This document shows, in pieces, positions 11,244-23,560 of a stretch of DNA of 64,000 nt. Position 1 is the first letter of the stretch; the number at the start of each line of letters is the position of its first letter. The stretch covers positions 124,001 to 188,000 of the forward strand of contig MQVO02000028.1 of NCBI GenBank assembly GCA_001986395.2, read 5' to 3'. The notes below the pieces were generated by a model. It saw only the letters and a list, made by a program, of their open reading frames with translations. It was not told the origin of the DNA and made no database searches. Position numbers and translations under genes: made by a program. This DNA is from Irpex lacteus (taxonomy: Eukaryota > Basidiomycota > Agaricomycetes > Polyporales > Irpicaceae).

Positions 11244-13767
11244 ATGAGAATCCATTTCGTTGAGAGGCCGCATGATGAGTTTATCTATGTGTTTGCTACT
11301 CCCAAGGCTACCAATCTAGCTGCCCATAAGAAGGTCACCGGATCGACTACTCACGAGAACATCATCGATCTGGATCTACCCACCGAACAACTTGATGCTG
11401 CCGCCAAGGAACTGAAGGGACTGCTCGCCGGGAAAAGTGAGGAGCATATGTACGTAGCGCTGGTAAGACCTTTCATTGGTATCTTGCTCAAACGTAGCCA
11501 ATTTATATTATGTAGTGCGCGTCTTTCAATGCAGCTACCGCTACCAATCCCACTCAGAAACACGTGTTCAAGGATGTGTCCGATTATCCAGAGTCTGGCC
11601 AGGACGACCTGAAGATCAACATCGCCATGTATGACTGCACAAAGGCTGCGAGAGCTGCGTACGAGCTTCCCTCTGGGTCTGGGAAGAACCTCGCGCGCAC
11701 CGCATGGGCGTGGATGAAGTGCGCTATCGAGGTGAAATATGACACGCACGGGTCTGCCTTCTCCTTCGACGGATCTTCGCCTGTTCTTCGTGGCAAGCAC
11801 TCTGTGGACGCTCAAGCGCAGATAGCAAAGTACGCCACGGAGATGATGATTCGTCAGCATCGATCATTCGTGTTTGTGGGCTACATCTGCCGTGATAAAT
11901 TCCGTCTCACGCGGTGGGACCGAGCTGGCTGCGTTGTTTCCGCTCCTGTGGATTTCGGGGCGGAACCCGCGAAGCTCTTGAATTTCATCTATCGACTCTC
12001 ACTCATGTCGGAGGAAGAACTTGGCTACGACACGAAGTTCGAGTTGGCCTCGGAGAAGGAGATAGAAGCGTTACAGGATCTCTCCCATGTCAACTCGTAC
12101 GCTGGTTGTATGGCGAACGAGATTTTGGCTAACCGGATATTGTTCCCGATCTACAAGGTATGATGTCACATGTTTCACGTCCAAACTGCCAGTTCTCAGG
12201 CACTTTCCAGGTTACGTGCCCGAACCTGAGTCCAGACACCGGTGACAGCACTTACTACATTGGGAAACACAAAGCCGTATCCTACTCGCCGATTGGGCGC
12301 GCTACCAAGGGCTACGTGGCGTTCCGCAAGGATATCCCATACCTCGCCTTTCTGAAAACCTACTGGCGAGCGAACATTGAAGATGCCTCATCCGAGCTCG
12401 CCATCTACGAGGCGCTAACTCGACACGAAGTTCCCTACGTGGCCAGGGCGCTCGGCGGTGGGGACACTCAGGGGAAGGGAACTGTTACGCAGGAGTACCT
12501 CAACAACAAAAATCTCGCCGAGCGGGTTCAATGCATCATCGTGATAGAGCAGCTCGCAAAGCCGTTGGAGGACTACGAAGACTCTTTGCAGCTGATCTCC
12601 ATCGTCTATCAGGCTCTGTGAGGTACGTATACCGTGGCAGACATGACTACAAACTTGAAGTTCACACTAACGGACTTCTTCAGGCCATCAAGCCGCTTAT
12701 GTGAAAGCCGGTGTCCTCCATCGTGATGTCAGTACGCATAACATCATGATCCTTGTGAACCAGCGAAAGCCAGAGAAAGATGCTCAAGTCGAGGGTCTAC
12801 TGACAGATTGGGATCTGAGCAAGTTCAAGTCTGACCTCAGGAAAGGCGCCAAGCACCATGGGCGCGCAGTGAGTTCCCGTAGTTGTTGTCCGTCACTTGT
12901 TGCTGATGTTGTTTGTGTTAGGGGACATGGGAATTCATGTCTGCTCTCTCACTGCAATATCCGTACAAACCCAATACTCTAGCCGATGATCTCGAGTCTT
13001 TCATCCACGTCGTCACATACAACTGCCTTCGATTTCATTATCACGACAAAACTACTGTTGGCACTCCCGGGTTGCTGCCCGATGTGCTGGCTGCCAGCAA
13101 TGGAAAGAACGAAGTCCTTGCCAGCTTTGTATCAAGCGTTTTCGACGAGTGCTGCAAAGACGGGAATCATCATGTCGGAGGAACACTGAAGCTATTGTTC
13201 AACCAGAGCGGCGATCCAGGGTTCACCACCACCGATACCATCTCTCCTCATCTTCCGAGTCTCGTCAAAAAGCTCTATCAACTGCTCAAGGAGTTTTACG
13301 CATCTTACGACAGTGACGAGTACCAGCAGTATCGCCCTCTTCGACGACCTCTGCATTTTGCATGTAGGAATCCCCAGATGCTTCCAAAGCCCTCCCCAAG
13401 GGTTGTCAGAACAGCACCAGAACCTGAAAGGCCAGCTGGCGTGGCACGTCCTCCCAGAAGCGATGTCTTCGATTCGCATGATCGAATCATCGGTGTCTTT
13501 GACGATGTGTACCAGGCTCTCATGGCAGAAAGGGCGCAGCAGAAAGAACGGGATGGGACGATTCCTACGCTTGAAGATAAGACCGATGATCAATTCCTTG
13601 GGCTGCCTGGCTACGTTCTGACCTTTCCTAAAAACTCATCCGGTTCCAAGCGATCTTCCGATTAGGGTGGTGATAGGTCAGCAAAGAGATCGAAAACAGA
13701 CGAGTCGAGTGGTATAGGTCTGGGGTTAGAAGACATACCAGATGTCACGGTTCACGAGCATCAATGA
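11244..13767 (+). pseudogene. FunK1 kinase A, disrupted by two in-frame stops
   Basis: A fungal-specific FunK1 protein kinase. Exons are 11244-11462, 11516-12157, 12211-12622, 12684-12868 and 12922 onward. The catalytic loop is AGVLHRDVSTHNIMI. The metal-binding motif is DWD in LLTDWDLSKF, as usual in this family. GTWEFMSALSLQ then DDLESFIHV follow. Two defects are visible. TGA at 12619-12621 replaces the CGA (Arg) of kinases B and C one base before the splice donor, upstream of the catalytic loop. TAG at 13663-13665 interrupts a tail that continues in frame to TGA at 13765. The chosen start may lack an N-terminal exon present in kinases C and D. Probably inactive as it stands. Confidence 0.75.
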
Positions 13768-14414
13768 ACGTGCACGACCTAGCTGACGGATATGATGTAT
13801 CTCCTACATTGTTGTTGTTATTCTCATATGAGTCATACCGCAGGTATGTGTGACGACGACGACGATGAGCGGGATGATCTCAAGCTTCATCTTCTCTTCT
13901 GACATGCACGCGCGCAGGCGGAGTGATCTTTTGACTGCCCATTTAGGCAGTATCACGTCACTGTTCGCAACTTGCGAACACAATCTGCAATGTCGCTCAT
14001 AATGATTTGACGAGCGGCCATGTATTCCGTCCTAAAGTTAGAACTGCCCGCGACAGGCTTGACACTACATGTACACGTCTGCTGGATGTCTTCTCGGACA
14101 TATCATGAAAAGTCAATTTGTTGCTCCAAGAGTTTGAACAGGTAATATTCCAGGGAAGGTACTGGACATCACGGTGTATTCCATTCATAGCAGTGTCTGC
14201 AAGGGGGGTTAAATTGATATGGCTCCAACGGCTAGTTCACATAGCTAATCGTACAAAGAGTTAACGATACATGTTTATCACTCACATCCGCACAGCCTAC
14301 GTCTCCTAACTGTCCTTCGATGTGTATGTTTTGAATGTGCGGGTCTCAAATCACCCCTGACATTTCCATTTCTCCACCACTTGTCCATCTGTCATGCACC
14401 AAAGTCCCCACCCA
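13768..14414. other. Intergenic, nothing recognised
   Basis: Convergent gap between kinase A and the SDS23-like gene. No gene, repeat or RNA structure was recognised. Confidence 0.5.
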
Positions 14415-16457
14415 CTATCTCGGCACCCTCTCCGCCCAATGTGTCTGCAACCCCTCCAAACTCGGTATCCGTCCAATCTGCGCACTGGAGGGAGACACTG
14501 TACTGATAGTCGTAGCCGGTAACCCAGGACTGACCGAGATTGACGACGACGACCCACGCTTGCGATTCAGACTCCCCGAGCTCCCCGCCAACCCCGTCCG
14601 ACTGCTCGACCGCGATCGCGGAAACGCGTAATGCTCCGGTGACCGACCTGTACCGCTTGACTCGGAGGCAGAGGAGGCAGAAGAGGCACGGCGGTGGCGT
14701 TGCATGGCTGTGGGGTCGACATCGGGGAGGTTGGCGAGGCGGCCGAAGAGGGAGAGGACTGCGCGAGGCGAGACCAGCGTCGTTAGCGTATGTCGATTTG
14801 GTTGAGAGCGAGAGAAGCCTGCGTACCGTCGACTATCGATACTACCCCTGAAAGAGACCCTGTTCCTAGTGGTGAGGAGACGGGCTGGTCGTCCGAGACG
14901 AACAAACGATGCGAGTTCGCTAGAAAGATGTTCAGCCACACATGTTGATGGTATTGCGCTGCAGCGAAACGACTCACTTGCGAGTATCTTCTGCATAGTG
15001 TACAGCAGCGTGTTATTTGGCGTGACACTGTAGACTGAGCCGAGTGTCAGCGTTGCGATGCCACTGATGTGTGCTGTCAGTCATATACATACCTGGGTAC
15101 TTGTCCACGCCGTCGGTAGAACCGTCTGGTTCCTGATGAAACCTCAAATCGTCTTGATACAGTCGCAACATGGAGTTATAGCACGTACCTTGATCAAAGA
15201 GATGAACTGGTGTAACGGGGTGGACAGTATCTGGCTGCTCTGCGAGGGCACGACAATCTGGGAGTAAAAGAGAAGCCGCTAAGTACTTGCTACGGCAAAG
15301 TCTGCCGGGCGAGCACTAATACCTTGCCTATGTCCGTCACAGAGACAGCACTCAACAGTCTCCCTCCTTCCTCTTCAATTACAGCAATGCTGCTCACCCC
15401 GTAGTCGCTCATCAAGCGCATCGCATCCAACACTGTGTCGCTCGCCTTCGTCGCAATCACAGAGGTGTAGAGATAGAGGGATGGGAGTGCGAGGTTACTA
15501 AGCGGGATGGAGGCGTAGGCTCCCAAGGACGACGAGCTCTGTGCGTTGGCGGTGAACCATTCGAGCAGGCTTTTATCGGAGACGAAGCCGAGGAAGTCGT
15601 TTGACGGAGCCGGCGCACGTATGAGCACTGAGCGGTGAGGTTAACAGTCCAAGTCTGGATTCAGCGTGGGTGTATGAGACTCACCTCGATGTGTCCCCCG
15701 AGAGAACACTGTCAGCAAAGAGACGATGGTAGCGTCGTGAGGCAGCACTTCGAGAGGGTTCTTCTCCGACAGGTCTGAACAAAGAGAGATGTTAACAGAA
15801 ACCGGAGGAGAGGGATCCGAGTCCTAGGACGTACTGCTAACCAAGCGAACCGGCACCCGTCCAGCTCTCGCAGCTGCTATGATCTCTTCCGTGCGAGGTC
15901 TCCCGCGAAGCTCCTCCGGAGACCAACGATGTCGAGTGGCAGCCAGCGTCAAGAAGGCGTTGACGTCGGGGTACTACACAGCAGGAAAGAACAAAGTCAG
16001 TCAAAGATCAAGGTGCTCACTGCTCTTGAGCCGACGTACGTCGAAGAGTCCGAGAAAGGGAGTGTCGTGCGGCGAGTCGCCTGAAACTCTGTTGATAGCT
16101 ATGCATGTAACGTTCTTTGACAACAACGCCTGGAGATACTGGTTCAGCGAAGTGTTGAGTACTGAGTTCTAAGAGAGATATCACGCACCTCGCAAGCATC
16201 TTCAACGCTTGCCTCCGAGTCAATCGTCACGACAGGGCTGTCAATGAGCTCTGTGGCGCGATAGATAGAACGCAGAGGTCAGGTCCGCGTGCTCGAACGC
16301 ATTACGCTGGTTACGCACCTCTTGCCGGTACTGTCTCCCATGCTTTGACCCATTCCTCTGTGTCGGGGTTCAAGGCAGCTTGGAATGGATGTGGTGATAG
16401 TGGAGAGGCGCTGCGTATGCTCGAAACCGACATCCGTTTCCTGTGTGCAACGGACAT
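14415..16457 (-). CDS. SDS23-like CBS-domain protein
   Basis: A multi-exon minus-strand gene. The start chosen is ATG at 16457 (MSVAHRKRMSV), with exons at 16319-16457, 16189-16250, 16040-16129 and upward from about 15834 to 15973, then more. Visible CBS-type segments are LIDSPVVTIDSEASVEDACE with ALLSKNVTCIAINR; NPLEVLPHDATIVSLLTVF with FLGFVSDKSLLEW; TSVIATKASDTVLDAMRLMSD with ISSIAV-like GVSSIAVIEE; and a last one ending GSLSGVVSIVDG. A Ser-rich tail follows. This matches the four-CBS Sds23/Moc1 family, which in yeasts links nutrient state to cell-cycle and phosphatase control; adenine nucleotides bind CBS pairs. It is single copy here and lies in the loop between the inverted arms. Confidence 0.8.
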
Positions 16458-16882
16458 TTCGAGTCCGACAAGGTCGAGTACAACGTCGCAGCAAGCTGCG
16501 GTGTCGAAAGGATAAAGAACGAGGGTCGTGCAAGATGGTGGTGAAAGGAAAGGCAAACAGAGGACGAACGTTACTATTATACATGCCAAGGCGAAATGGA
16601 GATAAAGCGCCACTTACTCTATGCACAGGCACTTCGGACTTAATTTGGTGTATTCATTCAAGTGACTAATGAGCCTGTCCTCTTGTACGTCAGTCTCACG
16701 AGATAATTACACTCTACTTTGCATTGGACATATCGTCCGAGACCGTGTATCAAAGGGATCGTCCTCAGGTTCAAGAGTTTGTGACTTGAAGCAAAAATGC
16801 CAGAAGCTCGGATTGCATCTGTCAATACTCAATATTCAATCTAGAGTCCACTACACGTAATCCACACGCAAATACAATGTGC
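16458..16882. other. Intergenic, nothing recognised
   Basis: Gap between the start of the SDS23-like gene and the 3' end of RabGAP copy 1, both on the minus strand. It should contain the SDS23-like promoter; no distinct element was recognised. Confidence 0.5.
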
Positions 16883-19058
16883 TCATCGTTCAGCAAACAG
16901 CCTATCGAGCATTCTCCCTCCCAATCCAACAACCAGCCCTCCCACATACTTGCCCATCCTCTTCAACTCCCGACTCGCGGTATGATGTCGTTCCGGCGCA
17001 GCCTGGAGTCCATACACCGCCATCGCCACGCTAAGCACGAGCACCGCACTAGCCACAACCGTCCTCTGCTCGACCACAACACTTCCGATCCTGACAGGCT
17101 TCCGGAGCTTCCTCCTCCGCCTCTTCCCAGCTTTACGCGTCTCCTTCTCCTCTTCTTCTGCCTTCCAATCGTCGGCTTCCTGAGGTGGGGGCAAGACGAT
17201 CAGGCTGGGTTGTGTCACCATCAACTCCGCTTCGTCGTCTGCGGGGAGCTCCGACGGATTCTCAGACCATGTGAGCATCGTGCTCTGTGGGCCCATGACG
17301 GAGGGCAGGGCGACTGCCGAGTGTGAAGGAGGATACAACGAGTATAACTCGTCGGCGCGTTCGAGCAAGGAAGATAGGGACACACGCGGTTTGTGTGGCA
17401 ATTCGTCGGACGAGAAAGATCCACTCTCGTTCTCGCGCACTTGGCCAGATGAGAGTGTGCCATCGCTGACTGGTTGGGAAGTAGCGACGTATTCATCTGA
17501 GCGAGCCTCAGCCACTTCATGTACTTCAGCTGTATCCTCGCTGGTGATTGCCTCCTGCGCAGATTCCCCTAATGCTGGATAGAACGATACTTTGCCGTCG
17601 TCGTCGGCACCATCCAAAGGCTCTACCAGAGTATCTTCTCCCTCAACGGAAACGGTCGATCCCTCTGATATCGACGGCTCTTCGGAGTGAACTGCTGTGG
17701 AATCAGCGGAACTGAATTCCCCTTCTACGCCTTCCGTAGACACGTCATCGTCATCGTCAATCTCAGCAGTCAGCTGATCTACTCGCTCCGAGTCTAGCTG
17801 ATCTCTTTGTGCGTTGGCCGCTACATCCTTCGAAACTTCGTCCTGTGGGGGATCGTCGCCGTCCGAAATGTATGGAAGGGCACTTAACAGGGAGTGGATC
17901 ATGCCTTCTTCGCCTTCCTGTTGTAGTCTTTCAACCTCTTCTTTTCGTATGAGAATGAGCTGTCAAAATGATCATGTATAAACGCAACAGTCAGCAAATA
18001 TGCAACGAAGCTTACCGCTGCTGCGAGATAAACGGCGGATATTGGAGGTCGACAGAGGAGGTAGTCGAAGACGTGTTGTATGAGTGATAGGGTGGGCATG
18101 TCGTGTGAGAATAGGGTTAGAAGATTCGACAGTGCGAAGTAGGGTAGTGGAGCGTTTCTGGCGGGTGATGAACATAGGCAGGACCAGTAGAAGAGACTCA
18201 GATGCTTACTGTTCAAGCAATTCGGCATATCCGGGATCAGCGAGCTTCAGAACATGCTGCAGTACTCTGAGAATAGAATAGTCGATGACATGCTTCTGAC
18301 TGAGATAATACGACATACGTACCTCAGAAGGCCAACGACGGGTTCCAAACTTGCGCCCATGGAATCTCGCACTCTGTGCAAGCTGAGTTTCTCGACGCAT
18401 GGTAGCTGTAGCTCCTGCGGGAGTGTCAAGAACAGTACCGCTACAATATCATGATAACCCTACACATGTCGACAGGCGTCAGTACCGTAAGTGTGCACGG
18501 ACTGCGATGAGAACGTGCTGACGCACCTGGAAGTAGCTCAACCTCCGCCGCTTCCGAAACACCTTGACGATCAACTCATTCAGTTCACGTTGCTTCTCCA
18601 TTCGCTCGTCCATGCTGACTTGACGCAGGCCAAATTGTGTGTAAGTCTCGTGGGCAAGAGTTACGGATAGAGAGAGGTTCACCTACTGGATACAGTACGA
18701 AGCTTCGGTCGGTGTCCAGCTGAATCTGCCTTTCGTCGGGATGAGGTTCTTCGATACTCTGTCCGCCATCCTCCTCAACATTTGATGTCGCTTGTAGTAT
18801 GGGTCCGTCGGTGCTATCGTACGCCGCTAGTTGCACTGGACCTGAAGGATCCACGTTTAGCAGACGTGACCTAATGTAACCGTCAAGTCTTACAACACAG
18901 CTAGCAGCACAGCACAGAACTTGTAGCACACACCATAGTTCTACTCTCTTCTCCTTAAATCCTCCAGGGTGCAAGCTCAACCTTCGGAGCTCCTGCCAGT
19001 CCAACACTGGGATGGGTTGCGGGTCCGCAGAAACGACGCGGATACCCTCCGACTCCAT
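16883..19058 (-). CDS. TBC1D20/Gyp8-like RabGAP, copy 1 (intact)
   Basis: A Rab GTPase-activating protein assembled from at least seven exons, starting with ATG at 19058 (MESEGIRVVSADPQP). The TBC domain shows DWQELRRLSLHPGGF. The arginine-finger motif IxxDxxR is present as IQLDTDR, and the glutamine-finger motif as LSYFQ followed across an intron by GYHDIV. Then come LEPVVGLLR, PYFALSNLLTLFSHDMP and IQHVFDYLLCRPP. An acidic linker follows, with a C-terminal membrane segment (VVASAVLVLSVAMAVYG) near 17010. The tail anchor is as in TBC1D20, which acts on Rab1 at the ER. Both catalytic fingers are present and no break was seen. It is the likely parent of copies 2 and 3. Confidence 0.85.
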
Positions 19059-21375
19059 TCGATTAGTTGAACGTAGAAGCCTCAGTAGAGAGTTAGAGGA
19101 AATTCCGGGTGTATTCTCAGAATACGTGGTAGGCGTCCAGTGCGAAGTTGCACTTCAGGCGGGGCAGAGCCGCGCTCATCTCATTTCATCCGCCGCAGTG
19201 ACCGCACGTAGCGCCTAATTGACCCCAGATGCCCACAAGGGCAGTTGAAAGATCACGACCAACGCAGAAACAAATAGGCAGGAAAGTATGAGTCTTGGAA
19301 GCGGAAACATTACAGTAAATGCATACATCATATACCGGGTATGTTGTCTAATGCTCAACAAACGGGTCGTCATGATCCTGCTCTGCTATTCTATCCATCT
19401 GCTCACCCACCGCCAGTGGCACTAACACTGGAATTCTCTGGTCGGAACTTTTTCGATGCCTTACTTACTACTATCAGCTACACTAGTGTGCTCCGAACCA
19501 GACCGTCGCTTGGAGCCAGAAGTGCCTTTTGGGAGTACTGCAACATAACCGAGTAACCCAATAAATTGGTCATCCGTCTTGTCCATCCAAAGTCTCCCGT
19601 CTTCTTCGTCGTCCAAAATCGCATCAATGACGTCCTCAAATACCTCCAGAATGCGCTCGTGTGACTCAAAGACGTCAGAAATCAGAGGCTTTTTGCCACG
19701 AGAAGCCTGTTCTGGTGCCTCAGAACTGTTCCGAGCTCCCCTGGGTTTCTGGCGGCGGCGATGCAGAAGTGGTCGCACGGCGGGAGCAGCCCTGACCAAG
19801 CCAGAGGGAGATGCAGCTTTCACTGAATCTTTCGGGGAATATTTCTTGAAGTCACTGTAATCCACGGACTCGTAAAACTCTTTCAGCAGTATGTAGAGCT
19901 TGTCGACGAGAGTGATCAGATGAGGTGAGACTTCGTGAGGTTTCTTGCCGGCGATGAATAAAAAACCGGGATGCCCATGTTTGTTTTGCAACAACTTCTG
20001 GACCCCTCCGATACGGACGCCTCCACGGGTAAAATTAAAGTCGTAGTGACAATGTAAATGGTGTGCGAGGAGTCCGTTTTTGCCATTCTTCTCCTCAGTC
20101 GATAGCCCCTTCAAATCTGGCCCGTTATAGTAATGGTTGGTCATGGAGTGGCGATGGAAGCAAAGACCGCACAAAGTAACAACGTGGATGAAAGACTCGA
20201 GGTCATCTGCCAGAGTGTTTGGTTTATAGGGATATTGAAGCGAGAGCGCGGACATGAACCGCCATGTTCCCTAGAATATTCAAAGTGAGAATGCGCTAGA
20301 TGATGCATCACGTAACAGCTTACGCAGCGCCCATGCTGTGTAGCATTTTGAGCCAGATCGACCTTGAACTTGGCCAAATCCCAGTCTATCAGCATACCCT
20401 GGGGCGAGTTCGAGCCCTCTTCTTTTTCCTGCTCGACGAGGATCATGATATTGTACAAGCTAACATCACGGTGGAGAACGCCTGCCTCGAACGCCGCTTT
20501 ATGTCCTGCGTAAACCATGGATGAGCCGCAGGCAACCAAACAGCAATGACTTCACGCGCACCTCGCAAAGCGTCGTAAACAACAACGATCATCTCAGCAG
20601 AATCCTTGTAGTCCTCCAGCGGTCTCCCAAGCTGCTCTATCACAACAATGCAGTGGCGATGTTTCAACAGCTCGTCGATTTTGAGGTACTCGTCAGTCCG
20701 GGTAACTTGCCCTGCTGCATCTCCGCCGCCGAGCGCTGTGGCTACGAAGGGAACTCCTTTAAGCTTCCTATAGATCTCGAGCTCCGATCTTATGTCGTCT
20801 GATATGGCCCGCCAATAGTCCTTCAGGAAGCACAGGTATGGCGGTTTGCCATCCGGCGGCTTCGCGCGAAACGCCACGTACCCCCTCGTAGCGCGACCTA
20901 CGGGTGAATATGATGCAGTGCGGTGTTTGCCGATGTAGTAAGTAGAAGACGACTTCTCATTAAGATCGACGCAAGTGACCTGAAAGCGTGTAAGTGATGG
21001 CTTTCAAATATGCAGCACACCGCCCTATACCTTGTGAATGGGGAACAGCGTCTCATTGGCCAGAATCTCGTTTGCTAAAGAGGCAGCATACGAGTTAACG
21101 TGAGTGAGAGACTTCAACGCATCCACCTCCTCTTGGGAAGCCACGGTAAATGCGGGATTGTATCCTAGCTCCTCGTCTGACATGAGTGAGAGCCGGTGGA
21201 TGAAGTCCAGCAGTTTCTCGGGGTTCGCGACAAAGTTCACAGCAGTCGACACAATGCAGCCGGCTCGGTCCCACCGCGTAAGACGGACTTGATCACGCCA
21301 GATATAGATGATGAAAACAAATGTCCGGTGTTGACGAATCATCATCTCCGTCGCGTATTTCGCAATCTGCTCTTG
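17762..21375 (-). repeat. Direct repeat block, left copy (RabGAP plus kinase 3' half)
   Basis: This block recurs in the same orientation at about 26038-29625. It covers most of the RabGAP, the intergenic spacer and the 3' half of FunK1 kinase B. The left boundary is sharp, at CTCAGCAGTCAGCTGATC in both copies. The right boundary lies inside kinase exon 2, where similarity switches to the inverted arm. Confidence 0.85.
19059..19460. other. Spacer between RabGAP copy 1 and kinase B
   Basis: About 400 bp without a gene, shared with 27300-27597 as part of the direct repeat. Confidence 0.6.
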
Positions 21376-21944
21376 GGCGTCCTCAGAGTGCTTGCCACGA
21401 AGAACAGGCGAAGATCCGTCGAAGGAGAAGGCAGACCCGTGCGTGTCATATTTCACCTCGATAGCACACTTCATCCACGCCCATGCGGTGCGCGCGAGGT
21501 TCTTCCCAGACCCAGAGGGAACCTCGTACGCAGCTCTCGCAGCCTTTGTGCAGTCATACATGGCGATGTTGATCTTCAGGTCGTCCTGGCCAGACTCGGG
21601 ATAATCGGACACATCCTTGAACACGTGTTTCTGCGTGGGATTGGTAGCGGTAGCTGCATTGAAAGACGCGCACTACATAATATAAATTGGCTACGTTTGA
21701 GTAAGATACCAATGAAAGGTCTTACCAGCGCTGCGTACATATGCTCCTCACTTTTCCCGGCGAGCAGTCCCTTCAGTTCCTTGGCGGCAGCATCAAGTCG
21801 TTCGGTGGGTAGATCCAGGTCGATGATGTTCTCGTGAGTGGTCGATCCGGTGACCTTCTTATGGGCAGCTAGATTGGTAGCCTTGGGAGTAGCAAACACG
21901 TTGATAAACTCATCATACGGCCTCTCAACGAAATGGATTCTCAT
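19461..21944 (-). CDS. FunK1 kinase B (mosaic, shortened tail)
   Basis: A FunK1 kinase in the same exon plan as A. It reads ARAAYEVPSGSGKNLARTAW in the 5' half; then CVDLNEKSS-type exon 3, VAFRAKPPDG, HRDVSLYNIMILV, LIDWDLAKF, GTWRFMSALSLQ and DDLESFIHV. The codon before the catalytic exon is CGA (Arg), not a stop as in kinase A. The 5' half matches kinase A and the 3' half matches kinase C, switching near 21375. A 4-bp insertion near 19465 (AGTAAGTAAGG versus AGTGGTAGGG in C) shifts the frame and removes about 40 C-terminal residues. The catalytic core looks intact. The ATG at 21944 may not be the true start, since the frame is open upstream. Confidence 0.75.
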
Positions 21945-22642
21945 AGTCCGTTCAACGTCGGTATCGTACGGTTCGTACTATGATACTTGTATGCTGTTTA
22001 GTCTCTGCAGGATGTTGACCACAGGGCCTATATCAGCGGAGGGCCGGGCCTCTATTAAATCGACTTGTTCAGCAATGCATAGAGATCAGAGGCTAATGTG
22101 TTAAAAATACCGACTTGGGGTTGATAGTGCAGTCGGCGGCCAGTCTTCGGCTATTGTCACTGTGTCTAGATGCAAAGAAATAAGGAGTAGAGTCGGTGGA
22201 ATGTCGCACAGCTAGAGGCAGCGGAGCTCACCTGTCTTGGTTTGAACGTCAGAATGAGGCGACTCCGAATCGACGTCACGGTCAGGCTCAGACGACCGTG
22301 ACGATGGTCACAGAACCGTCCGTCACATAAGCGCGTGCGCCACAAAGCCATTGACTAAGCACCATGACGTTCGGTTTACTGCTAAATTCATGCATGGCAG
22401 GGATGTCTGTCAGGTATAGCTGCCAGTGATCAGGGTAGCGCATAAGTAAAGCATGAAATTCAAGCACGCAGTGCTGCACAGTACACGAGCCCTTACGAGT
22501 GCAAACTACTTAAAACACCCAGATATTCCACTCAAAGGCAACAATATATAACTTGAAAGCGTCCCATGGTCCTCTCGTTGAAGCTGAGTTCTTGAAACGC
22601 TCAATACCACATCAATCTTACCCAACAGTTAACACGATCGAT
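21945..22642. other. Spacer between kinase B and MYND copy 2
   Basis: About 700 bp without a convincing gene; inverted counterpart of 10583-11243. A region near 22270-22330 contains CGTGACG / CGTCACG-type short inverted matches shared by both arms. Confidence 0.5.
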
Positions 22643-23560
22643 CTACGCCGACGACGTCCCCACCGTCCTAGTCTCAGGTCTCCCACACATCTTCTCCACA
22701 CTCTCAGCGAACCTCTCCTGCCAATCCGACGAGATTGCCACAGCATCGAACGAATGGTCGCCAAACCCATAGAACGTCACATTATGCAGCATACGCGGCG
22801 GTTCCGTCGTCTCGCAATTCGTGCTGATTATCGCCGTGATCGTCCCCGTGTATCCGCCCACCCGATGCTGGTTCTCCTGCTCGCGTTTACGCTGCAGGAA
22901 GCTAGGGTCGCCGTCTGAGTATTCCAACACCGAGTCGATCGGGAGGGGCATCGCGTGTGCGACTTTGAAACGAGCCCAGGGACGAGAGGATTCGTTGATG
23001 GCTGGTAGTCGTGTGAGAATGATCATCATAACGAGCTCACGCCCGGGATTTTGTAGAGCGCGAGCCATGTACATGACATTGATGCCGGCTTGGAAGATGG
23101 CAGGATTGAATTTCTGGGTGAAGGAGCGTAGTTCGGCGATGAGCTCTGACGGGAGGGCGCGTAGGAGAGGATTGTGGTCGGTGACGGTCCTATCCATGTC
23201 CGCGGTGTCTTTTTGGGTTTTACGGCGTTGCAGGCATAGTTGTTTGTGTACGGGCCAGTGGCCACGTTGGCATCTCGGACTCTGTATAATTCCAAAATTG
23301 ATATAGAAGGGTTAGACACGGCTATGTGCAGGTAAACAAAACGCACGCAGTATGTTGCAATGCGGCAGCCAGTACAGACAGAGAGCTTTATTTTATCATG
23401 CTCCTTGTCCTTTCCGCCTGTACACACCCACGAGACATAGAACAGTTAGTACAACCCGCCATGGCCATCAGGATTGCGGCGTGGACTTACAGTTTTGACA
23501 TTGAGTGAACTCGCGTCGTGCTGCGCGAGAGTCTATGATGAGAGGCTTGGCTCCGGGCAT
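22643..23560 (-). CDS. MYND zinc-finger protein, copy 2
   Basis: Inverted duplicate of the gene at 9664-10582, start ATG at 23560, same three-exon plan. The zinc-finger ligands and the C-terminal region are conserved. About 12 of 184 aligned C-terminal residues differ from copy 1 (for example Asn/Asp, Pro/Ala and Trp/Gly near the start of the region). No stop or frameshift was seen. It sits upstream of kinase B on the same strand, repeating the MYND-kinase pairing. Confidence 0.8.

Larger units (their letters stand above)
9411..11820 (+). repeat. Inverted repeat, left arm (MYND plus kinase 5' half)
   Basis: This stretch reappears in reverse complement at about 21380-23820. Matching landmarks include the shared GAATTCCAGG near the outer ends, the whole MYND gene, the intergenic spacer and the kinase exon 1 plus start of exon 2. 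The two MYND proteins differ at about a dozen of 184 aligned residues. Similarity to the right arm stops inside kinase exon 2, near 11805-11825. Confidence 0.85.

Noticed and set aside
16883..17326. Plus-strand ORF over the RabGAP 3' end
   Set aside because: Antisense of the acidic linker and membrane anchor, which is supported by joins to upstream TBC exons.
21196..21837. Plus-strand ORF of 213 codons opposite kinase B
   Set aside because: It is a shadow of kinase B exon 2; the same shadow appears at kinase A, where the sense strand carries the conserved kinase sequence.
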